A stretch of DNA of 64,000 nucleotides from Aaosphaeria pasadenensis (lineage: Eukaryota > Ascomycota > Dothideomycetes > Pleosporales): assembly GCA_022813625.1 (NCBI GenBank), contig JAKLMB010000015.1:744001-808000 (forward strand), read 5' to 3'. Below the pieces are notes generated by a model, which saw nothing but the letters and a program-made list of their open reading frames with translations, had not been told where the DNA came from and made no database searches. Position 1 is the first letter of the stretch, and every line of letters begins with the position of its first letter. Positions 23,201 to 31,929 of the stretch are shown here, piece after piece. Both the position numbers and the translations under genes were made by a program.

Positions 23201-24818
23201 CAAGCCAGAGCTGCCTGCCACTCCGCTTCGGGAGGATGAAGACGAAGAAGGAGCCGGCCAAGATGCTGATAGCGACGTCGTTGCTAGCCTTTTCGATGAT
23301 GACGTTGAAGAAGTTGCTGATGTAGTCGAACGAGGTAGCTTCCAGCTCAGAAGACGCAAGCGACTTGCCAAGGCAATGATGCAACATGCGGAAGCAAATA
23401 ATGCTCGGCCAGCCCCTGAACTCGCCCTATCGAAGGAACTCGTGGCTATGATTGAGAAATCCAAGGCTGTTGCACCGAAACCAGTTACTCAAGAAAAGCC
23501 AGCTACCAACTTTGACGACAAGCTTCCTGCTGGTGGAGACGGCGTTGATGAAGATGTGAATGCCATTTTTGGCAAAGAGCCTGCTGGCTTTGAGCAAAAG
23601 TGGAAGGTAGAGAACGTTGAACCGAGCGATCCTTCGCCTCAGAAGGCTCCTGCTTCCACTGGATCAACACAGAAGCCAAGCAAGATGATGATGGCACACT
23701 CAGCGAAGCACATGCACAGGCGTCAGCGTCTCCCTGCCGCACCAGTTGCTCCAGCCGCCGCAAAGCTCCCAGGCCCTTCCTTTTCTAGTCCCAAGACACC
23801 ATCCTTTAGTCCACCAAACATTCTAGATGCTCCACCCCCACCTAGCCCTTGGGGCTTGGAAGGTGAAGGTAGCGAAGGAGGGGGCGGTGATGGAGGTGAA
23901 GGTACAGATGTTGATGCTGAGGCTTTGTGGCCCGAGGAAGATTCTACCGGAGGACGACAACAAGGTGATGATAGAATTGTGCCAACCGACAGCTTTGACC
24001 CACAGGGACCTAGTAATGGTGAGCGTCCTCCTAGTCGTCCTCGACCTCAAGAGCAGGGCTCATGGCCCGCCGAGGAGAGCCATGGACCTTCCCGGCCAGA
24101 GCAGAGTGGTGAATCCCCCGAAGAAGAAAGCTTTGGAGCTCATTCTTCCAGGCCCTCCAAGTCATCCGGATCCTCCACGACATCGAGGCCATCGAGGCCA
24201 TCGAGGCCATCTAAAGCTCCCGTAGTCTCCGAGGCTCCAGAGGAACCTGAGGAGCCCGAAGCAACCGAGGAGCCCGAAGCCCCAGAGTCATCTGAAGAAC
24301 CCAAAGAGGCAGAGTCGGAGGCAACTGAAGAGGCACCTGCCCCTGAAGCCGCCCCAGAAGAGACCGAAGAGACTACCGAAAAGTCGGAAGAGGAAGCTTC
24401 CACCACCGAGACTGTCGAAGAGCCCGCAGAAGAATCCACCGCAGCCCCCGTCGCTGAAGAAGGGGAAGCAAAGGAGGAGTCCTCTACCGAGGCTTCCGAT
24501 GATGATATCCGCGAGAAAGTCGAAGAACTTGGCCTAGACGTAGATGCCGAGACTGAGACTGAGTCTGAGTCTGAGCCCGAGTCTGAGCCCGAGCCAGCGA
24601 CTCCTACCACCTCCCTTCCTGAAGACGCGCCAACTGATATCCCGACCGATATCCCGACCGAAATCCCAACCGGCATCCCAACTGATATCCCGGATGAGGC
24701 TCTTCCGTTCATCCTGGGCCCTGGTCCCGTCTTGCCGTCTGGTGTGACTTGGACCTGGCCTAGCCCAATACCTACCGAGGGTTCTCGCAGAGTGAAGCGT
24801 GGACGACTTGGATGGTAA
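17240..24818 (+). CDS. Giant secreted AA11-like LPMO with ~2,300-residue low-complexity tail
   Basis: Exons 17240-17673 and 17732-24818 encode 2,506 residues. Signal peptide 1-22 precedes His23 (mature His1, in HMQMKEP); with His92 in HGGGSCQISL it would form the copper histidine brace. FACKGYQYNT and LAWTWFNRIGNREMYMNCA (across the intron) are typical of AA11-type chitin-active LPMOs and relatives, which cleave polysaccharides oxidatively outside the cell. After about residue 210 the tail is a series of biased blocks: Ser/Asp; Pro-Val-Glu repeats (about 535-945); an Asp run near 1060; Gly-rich; Ser/Glu; Tyr/Gly/Ser; Gly/Pro; Pro-Leu-Gly; and Glu/Pro/Ser. Lys-Arg sites end at 172, 1096, 1379, 1658, 2022 and 2501, the last leaving GRLGW. 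The frame is uninterrupted for 7 kb, so it is not a pseudogene. AA11 membership is likely; tail function is unknown. Confidence 0.85.
18900..20130 (+). repeat. In-frame minisatellite coding Pro-Val-Glu repeats
   Basis: Degenerate 9-24 bp units inside the giant LPMO-like gene code for PVEPVAPVEPAAP and IPPVEPVIPPVEPV motifs. Tightest copies are at about 18930-19130 and 19560-19760. Prone to length variation between strains. Confidence 0.85.
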
Positions 24819-25376
24819 AGAGCACGCTACTCTCAATTAAAACAATAAAAAACATAAACACGTATACAAAGTGTTGGAGAAGAAGAAGACGACGGAGGAG
24901 GATAGATGGGTTGGAAATAGGATAAGAGAATGATGGAAAGTGGATTTCGGATTGGGTTTCCTTGTTTCTGCTCTCTTTCTCTGGTTAGGAGGGGGTGGTG
25001 TCTCTTTATGTATTTCCTTTTTTCTTTTTACAGACAGTCTGTCAGGTAGTGAAATTCATCGTTTTTGTGGTTTTATTGCACCTTACTTGTGCCGTTACTA
25101 TTGTGAAGTGATTTATGATGTTGGTGTAGTATTGGATTGCCTAGGCAGAAAGTGCAGTCTGGGGTATAGATGAGTACTATACTTTGACCTTGAGTACAAC
25201 ATTCGAGTGTTTGGAAAGATGGAGTATAAAAAAAGGTCTGATCGATAAAAATGCAGGAATGAGTGGGAAAGGCGGCCGCAGCTCTACTTTGTTATTCGGC
25301 CCGTCATGTTTGTACCTAGGTATTCATATATACCTCTGAACAAAAACCTCTCCGCCATACTTAATAGCCTCACCAT
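24819..25376. other. Convergent 3' region
   Basis: 3' flanks of the giant LPMO-like gene and the CFEM gene. T-rich with AATAAAA soon after the first stop codon, a likely polyadenylation signal at about 24843. No gene seen. Confidence 0.45.
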
Positions 25377-27004
25377 CTACCCACCCAACTCATGCCTCCT
25401 TTGCCCACTCCCCCACTGATTCTGACCCCCATCAACCTCATACCGTGGACCCCAACCCTGCTGCTGCCCACCGGCATCCATCTCCTGCCTCGGCCACTGG
25501 TTCTGTCCGCCTGGGACTTCATGCGCTCCACCCGGATACTGCTGCTGTTGCTGGTAATGGCTCCACTGCCCCTGCCCACTCTGCTGGTACCCAGCACCGC
25601 CCTGGTGTTGCGGATTTGCAGGTAGTTCCGCGCCGGCACCAGGAGGAGGAGTAGAGTACTGATACCCGCCAGGACGCTGCGAAGCGTCTAGTTCCATGCC
25701 CCTCGTCGTGACCGTGTTTGTGATCTCGCCGTCGGTCGGGATCTCGTGTCTCGGCGGCGGGAGGTCGCCTTGAATCTCTGTCGGACCTGCTGCTGCGACG
25801 TTTGCGGCTGCCAGGGTGGGCGAGACGGAGGGGGGAGTCGTGTTGCTGGTGATTTCCTTGGAGACGGAGGTCGTGCTGATTTCCTTGCGGGGGATGGCGC
25901 TGGCGCTGGTGGTGGCGGGGAAGGGAGGGGCTTTCTCTTCGATGGGGCTGACGTCGCCTTTTGTGTAGCTGGGGTAGATTTGCTGCTGTTGGTGCTGCTG
26001 GGGGATGTGGAGGGGAGATGGTTGCTGGAGGGGTGGCGGGTTGAAGGGACCGTGATTGGAGTAGGGGGTTGGTGCCATTGGGGGGCCGCCGTTGGGGAAG
26101 TTGTTGAGCATGGATGGGTTTTGGTTTTGGGGTGGTGGTGGTTGCGGGTAGAATTGGGTTTTGTGACGACGGCGGCGAAGGAGCAGGACGATGACGATGA
26201 GGAGGAGGACGCAAAAGGCGGCGCCGATCGCGATGCCGGCTTTGGTTGCTACGGTCATGCCGCCTGAGCTGGAGTTTGTGGTTGTGTTGGTGTTTGGAGG
26301 GTCTGTCAGGATGTTTAGTCGCGCGGTTCATTGTTATGGTGTGACGATAGGTTGTCTTGGGAAGGGTTTCGAAGGTGAATGAAGACATACTGGTAGAAGT
26401 AGATGTAGGCCCAGACGTCGGTCTACTCCTGGTTTCTGAACCAGTCGTGAGTGGTCCATTGGTCGTGAAAGGATCACTGCTGGCAGTGGGATTGGCTTCA
26501 GCAGTCGAAGGTAAAGTCATCCCTGCCGGACTGAAGCCGCGATCTGCGCAGTACTCTACGTGGATGCCAGAAGCAAGGTCCAAGTCTGTTTGCGTGTTCT
26601 GAATGAAGTTATATGTCAGTGATACCGCTTTACACTTTTGGAAAAAGGTTCGCAATCTTGAAGTCAGTGGAGCGCATATATCCATCACTTCGATTCTGAA
26701 GGAAGAAGATCTGGGTAAAAAACATGTTCAAACTGGATTTACATACCATATTTTGAAATGTACATCTTGACGATGCACATCTAGCCATGCCCGTCATGTA
26801 CAGATCCAGATTGGGTTTTGTACACCAGCAACGAGCTTGGTCGCAGCCCTAGAAAGATCAACAAACAATCCACATGAGGGTCGGATAGAGCGCGAAACTT
26901 ACGTTGAAGCCCTGGTTCTCGTCGCATGCCCGCATACAAGGAGCCATGCTAGAAAAGCCTGGGTAGCTCTTGAAGGGAGAGTACGTGCCATCGATTGAAG
27001 ACAT
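25377..27004 (-). CDS. CFEM-type cysteine-rich single-pass membrane protein (5' end uncertain)
   Basis: Exons 27004-26903, 26848-26747, 26598-26391 and 26302-25377 give 445 residues from the first Met seen. The N-terminal domain has eight cysteines (PCMRAC, GCDQARCWC, ARC, SRC, EYC) with the Asp before CxC, matching CFEM proteins that bind haem or act at the fungal surface. A Ser/Thr/Pro stalk follows, then one membrane span (AGIAIGAAFCVLLLIVIVLLL), an RRRRHK stop-transfer signal, and a Pro/Gln/Gly-rich cytosolic tail. There is no signal peptide at this Met. The frame stays open upstream (ESNSFGAAK) to an AG acceptor, so a first exon carrying the signal is probably missing from the model. Possible role: surface sensor or haem-related receptor; inferred only. 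Confidence 0.78.
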
Positions 27005-28090
27005 TTTGGCGGCACCGAAGGAATTCGATTCCTGGAATCAAAATCGAGTTCGAGGACAATACAGGCGATACCAGTCAGTAGAGCCTCGAGTGGGTTCGAG
27101 TTCTTCCTCAGATGCGCACCTTGGGGGCCCGATCTGGTTATTAAGACGCCTGCTTTCTTACCTAGACAGTCTTGTCACAAGCTTCGAAGCTTGATGGGAT
27201 CTGGACGTACGGCATATGGTCGAGTAGTGCGGGAAAAACTCCATTTCAGGGCATGATGTGAGAATTACAACGCAGTCTGATAGGTCGAGGGCAAGTCTGT
27301 ACATTGATGAGACCCCATCTATGAACCATAAATAGCGAGGAGCGGTTGGGCTGCAGGGGTAGCTCAGTTCCAATGGACTAGGGTTCAAGATTCATTTCCA
27401 CCGTGAGCATACAGCAATGAAAGACAGTATTACAGCTGTAATACCGAGAAGTCACTGGAAAATGACAGATATCTCTTGTTCATTGATTTGTTTTAATAAG
27501 GATTGCAAACATTCTGCGCATACACAAGCCCCTATTGACGGTCCAAATCGGTTGTTACAAAGTCTGTTGTTGAAGGCACGGAGTAGTCCAGCCTCATATC
27601 GTGGTGCGACCGCTTCGTTTAGATTTGGATGCACTGTTTACCCGGGGTGTATGCAGCCACATTCGCTTTGATTGGTTCTACCGCCGTATTCTTGACCACA
27701 TCAGAAGTCACGAATGCGAAGCATAGAATCCATCTCGCACGGCCCTTCTTCGGAATTGCCAGGGTTGAAGAAAAGCAATTATGATCAACATTTGGGGGCG
27801 GAAACAACTGATGCCGTGCTGTGTACGGAGTACAATCCTCGGTTCAGTCCTCTGCAACCTTTTGCGTGCTATTATGTACTGTCAAATATACACCACGTTT
27901 TCCCGCTACTCTTCACTACCAAATATGCACTTCTATTTTGTAGGCAGCATTGGTTGCGACGTTTCCCATGGCAATCCAAACTATTGATCTCTGTGCTCGC
28001 TGTGCTCTCTGTGCTCTCTGTTAGGTTCGGTTCGAATGATTCGGTTTTATCCAAACGTGAAATTATCCCAAGAGGCGTATTATATATGAA
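27005..28090. other. Intergenic, CFEM gene to MGS1
   Basis: Probably holds the missing 5' exon and promoter of the CFEM gene. A tRNA-like scrap (TAGCTCAGT then GGTTCAA) lies near 27360-27390 but is too compact for a tRNA. No protein gene recognised. Confidence 0.45.
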
Positions 28091-29758
28091 TCAGTCGTCA
28101 ATTTCAGGTAGCAGCATGTCTTCGAGATCTTCGTCCACTTTAGATCCAAAATCGGAATCTTCCAGAAATTGTCGGTCCTTCAGCTCCTCTGGAAGGTATT
28201 CTTGGTTAACTCTACCATCCACATAGTCTGGGTTGTATTTATATTCTGCCCCATATCCCATCTCTTTCATCAATCTAGTAGGTGCATTCCGTAGGTGGAT
28301 AGGTACGGGCAGCCCTGCGACCCCAGGCTCCTTGAGAGCTCGTTCAACATTCATGGCTGCTCGATAGGCCCGCGTAGATTTAGGACTCAAGCTCAAAGCA
28401 GTAACACAGTGGGCCAAGTTGATTTGACATTCGGGCATTCCAACATGCTGGCAAGCAAAATAGGTTGCCGTTGCAAGCGGAAGCATGGTATTGTCGGCGA
28501 GCCCAATATCCTCGGAAGCTACGACGATCAGCCGCCGGCCGATGTATAGCGGATCCTCGCCTGAATTAAGCATACGCTTGAGATAGAACATGGCCGCATG
28601 TGGATCTGATCCGCGAATCGATTTATGTAAAGCGGAAATATTATCGTAGTGTTTGTCTCCCTTCCGATCGTAAAGGAGAGTTTTTGCCATCTCTTTCTTG
28701 ATGTCTGCTGAAGTCATATTGGGTACTTCTGCGAGACTGATCCCAAGTGAGAGGAAATTCAATGCTGTTCTAGCGTCACCGTCGGCACAGGCGGCGAAGC
28801 ACATCAACATATCGGTATCCAAAAGAGCTGATGTGCAGTTCTCTTCCTCGAGGGCTCGTCGTAGTATGCTCACTATATCATTCTGGTTCAGTTTTGCAAG
28901 CTGAAATGTCCGACACCGAGATAGGATCGCGTTGTTGACTTTGAAAGATGGATTTTCTGTTGTAGCGCCAATGAGAATGATCTGCCCGGTTTCTATGGGT
29001 CCGAGGAATACGTCTTGCTGGTCTTTCTTGTATCGATGAATCTCATCACAGAAAAGAACAGTTTTCCGACCGGTCAGTTGCGCTTCGCCTGCTGCTTGCT
29101 GAAATATCTTCCTGATATCTGGCAGTCCGTGTGTTGCGCTGTTGATCTCTTCATATCGTGCGCCAGACGCACTGGCAACGAGGCGAGCGATGGTCGTCTT
29201 TCCTGTCCCTGGATCTCCCCAGAGGATCATGGACTGTAGAGAGTTTGTTTCCAACATCTTCCGAATTATTCCATTCTTGTCCACCAATTCCTGGCCTTGC
29301 ACATCGTCAAAGGATGACGGACGCATGCGCTCCGCGAGAGGCGCATTCTTCAGTGGCACACCAGTCTTTGTGAATTTGGGACGTTTCGGTTGTGGAGGGG
29401 ACGAAGGAGGTTCGCCGTTGGTCTGTCCACCCTCTGCATATTCGAGAGTTCGTTTCGTTGCACCTGGAGAGGTTTGTGACGGCCCAGCGGAGGATTTCCC
29501 GCTCGCAGGAGGTGTCTTCGGCCGTCTCACAGTCTGTGTAGCTGTCTGAAGTGCAGTGCTCCTAGGGGTTGAGCTGGACGCTTTCCGGGCGCCTCCGGGG
29601 GTAAAGAAGCTGTGTGAAGCATTCTGAGGTTTGGAAGTGCTGGCGGGAATATTGTCTTTGGTGTCTCCCTCCACCAAATAAGAGCTACAACCATCGTCTA
29701 GGTGCTCATTTATTTTGTTAGAGTGGACCTGTTTCTGACACAGTGGACACTCGACCAT
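28091..29758 (-). CDS. MGS1: MGS1/WRNIP1-family AAA+ ATPase
   Basis: Replication-associated DNA-dependent ATPase of the RarA/Mgs1/WRNIP1 family, which acts at stalled forks and senses ubiquitylated PCNA. One exon, 555 residues. Residues 4-24 form a UBZ4 zinc finger (C4, C7, H19, C24). A disordered Ser/Pro/Lys region precedes the AAA+ core: PLAERMRPSSFDDVQGQ, Walker A WGDPGTGKTT, Walker B LFCDEIHR, sensor 1 IGATTENPSF, and the RarA-type C-terminal part RRLIVVASEDIGLADN and YKYNPDYVDG. The Met at 29758 was chosen because it directly precedes the zinc finger; the frame is open further up but that part looks non-coding. Confidence 0.93.
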   Translation of the reverse strand: MVECPLCQKQVHSNKINEHLDDGCSSYLVEGDTKDNIPASTSKPQNASHSFFTPGGARKASSSTPRSTALQTATQTVRRPKTPPASGKSSAGPSQTSPGATKRTLEYAEGGQTNGEPPSSPPQPKRPKFTKTGVPLKNAPLAERMRPSSFDDVQGQELVDKNGIIRKMLETNSLQSMILWGDPGTGKTTIARLVASASGARYEEINSATHGLPDIRKIFQQAAGEAQLTGRKTVLFCDEIHRYKKDQQDVFLGPIETGQIILIGATTENPSFKVNNAILSRCRTFQLAKLNQNDIVSILRRALEEENCTSALLDTDMLMCFAACADGDARTALNFLSLGISLAEVPNMTSADIKKEMAKTLLYDRKGDKHYDNISALHKSIRGSDPHAAMFYLKRMLNSGEDPLYIGRRLIVVASEDIGLADNTMLPLATATYFACQHVGMPECQINLAHCVTALSLSPKSTRAYRAAMNVERALKEPGVAGLPVPIHLRNAPTRLMKEMGYGAEYKYNPDYVDGRVNQEYLPEELKDRQFLEDSDFGSKVDEDLEDMLLPEIDD

Positions 29759-30272
29759 GTCGATGACGGAGGTATAGCAGAATGTGGCCAATAGGCCCAA
29801 TGGGAAAAGTACCCAAAGAAAGTCGAAGAGGAAGAGGAAGCCTGACGCGTCGCGTAAATTAATCGAGGAATCCGGGGTAGCAAAAGCACGTCCCCAACGC
29901 GACCAACGGCCAATGAGCATGCGGATATCATTGCTTAATGGACATACAAGAAGGGTTTGGCTCTGCCGAAGTTCGCAGGCGGTAGAAACTCGGGGGAAAG
30001 GCTTATGACGGCATCTTGCGGGACAACAGTCAATGAGGGGGGAAGGGCAGAGACGAGACACCGCGACGACCTCCGAGAGCTGCAAAAAATACCGAATTGT
30101 CATGTATCCCAGGAAAAGCACGCAATAGCTAATTTACTCGTAATACTACACTCTTGTTGGGCTGGCTCGCTGGCTAGCTGACTCACTCATACATACAGGC
30201 GACTTTTCGTCCATTACAATCATCTACCAGAATTAGCTGGTGGTGCCGCTTGTAGATTCTCCGAGTCTGAAC
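29759..30272. other. Divergent promoter, MGS1 and aminotransferase
   Basis: Shared upstream DNA of two divergent genes. The minus-strand frame stays open through much of it by chance. Confidence 0.45.
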
Positions 30273-31738
30273 ATGCGCTCATTGATTACTCCAACATCAA
30301 AATTATTACTCTCGTCTAAGCCAGTATTCAAGGTCGCTTCAACCTCATTCGCCCTACGACGAAACCCCGCAACAAGCTGTACCACTCTCCGCGCAATGTC
30401 AGCAACGGCCAGGCGCGAAGATCCCTTCAAGCCAGCGGCGAGAGTCGCTGGGCAGAGACAGGATGTCTGGTAAGTCGAAATGACCTCGTTTTATGTCTCA
30501 AAATCCGGCTGATCAGCCATTACAGGTCTATTGTCAATGAAGCCGCCGCTGCTTCTCCCGTCCAACCCATTGTGAACATGGGCCAGGGTTTCTTCGGCTA
30601 CAATCCCCCTCAGTTCGTCGTCGATGCTGCCAAATCGGCTTTGGATAAAGTAGATTGCAATCAGTACTCTCCCACCAAGGGGCGTCCGCGATTAAAGAAG
30701 GCTATCGCAGATGCCTACTCTCCATTCTTCGGCCACAAGCTCGACCCCGAGAAGGAGGTTACAATTACAACCGGCGCAAATGAGGGTATGTTGAGCGCAT
30801 TTATGGCGTTCCTGGAGCAAGGCGACGAGGTCATCGTCTTTGAGCCCTTCTTCGATCAGTACATCTCCAACATCGAGATGCCCGGCGGGAAAGTCGTGTA
30901 CGTGCCTATGCAGCCACCTAAGGAGGGTGCCACAAAGACGACCTCTGCAGGAGAGTGGTCAATCAACATAGAAGACTTCAAGAAGGCGATTACGCCTAAG
31001 ACGCGCATGATTGTCCTCAATTCTCCACACAACCCCATTGGCAAAGTTTTCTCGAAGGATGAATTGAAGGCCATTGCCGACATCTGCGTCGAACACAACA
31101 TCATCATCCTCTCCGACGAGGTCTACGACCGCTTATACTACGTCCCTTTCACCCGCATCGCAACTCTTTCGCCCGAGGTTGCCAAGCTCACGCTCACTGT
31201 GGGCTCCGGTGGCAAGATCTTCTATGCGACCGGCTGGAGAGTAGGCTGGCTCATCGGACCAGAACATCTGATTAAATATGTCAGTGCCGCACACACACGA
31301 ATCTGCTACAGCAGTGTCTCGCCGCTTCAGGAAGCCACAGCCATTGGCCTCGAACAAGCCGATGCACACAACTTCTTCGACGAGTCAAAGAAGGAAATGA
31401 AGGCCAAGATGGACAAATTCAACACCATCTGGGACGAGCTAGGCTTGCCGTACTCGGATCCTGAAGGAGGATATTTCGTCTTGGTCAACATGTCGAAAGT
31501 GAAACTACCGGAGGATTATGACTTCCCTCCACACGTTGCGGAGCGACCACGGGATTTCAAACTGGCGTGGTTCTTGATTACAGAAGTTGGCGTCGCGGCA
31601 ATTCCACCGACCGAGTTCTTCACCCCGGAGAACGCTCATATTGTCGAGGATTGGCTACGGTTTGCAGTGTGCAAAAATGATGATGTCCTCGAAACAGCGC
31701 AGGAGAGGTTGAGGGGCTTGAAGAAGTATATCCAGTAG
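30273..31738 (+). CDS. BNA3: Kynurenine-type class I aminotransferase
   Basis: PLP-dependent transaminase of the kynurenine/glutamine aminotransferase family, turning kynurenine into kynurenic acid and acting on other amino acids. Exons 30273-30469 and 30526-31738 encode 469 residues. NMGQGFFGYNPP, NSPHNPIGKVF, ILSDEVYDRLYY and GGKIFYATGWRVGW are family motifs; K296 in the last is the expected PLP lysine. The first 41 residues are rich in Ser, Lys and Arg and lack acids, like a mitochondrial presequence. Met42 (MSATARREDPF) is a good internal start for a cytosolic form. The single intron falls just before SIVNEAAAAS. Substrate assignment is by family and not certain. Confidence 0.88.
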
Positions 31739-31929
31739 TTGTAGAGATCAACCCCTTTGTAGAGGCAGTATACCGTGCTGTCACGATTCGAAAACTTCTC
31801 AAGATGTAGACATACCAATATCAAGAACTGAATTATTTGGATTACAATCTACTTTCTTTCAATTTTGCATCTTCGGTATCTCTTCTCACATCACCACTCT
31901 CTCTCTCGTGGCGTCTTGAACACCCCTTT

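Noticed and set aside
22271..24712. Further long antisense frames (22271-22951, 22967-23464, 24140-24712)
   Set aside because: Same cause: low-complexity sense coding sequence leaves the opposite strand open.
27350..27395. tRNA gene
   Set aside because: A-box-like TAGCTCAGT and B-box-like GGTTCAA are present but only about 20 bp apart, and no cloverleaf can be drawn. At most a tRNA or SINE scrap.
29759..30121. N-terminal extension of MGS1 in the same open frame
   Set aside because: The extension looks random and the zinc finger starts right after the Met at 29758, as in the family.
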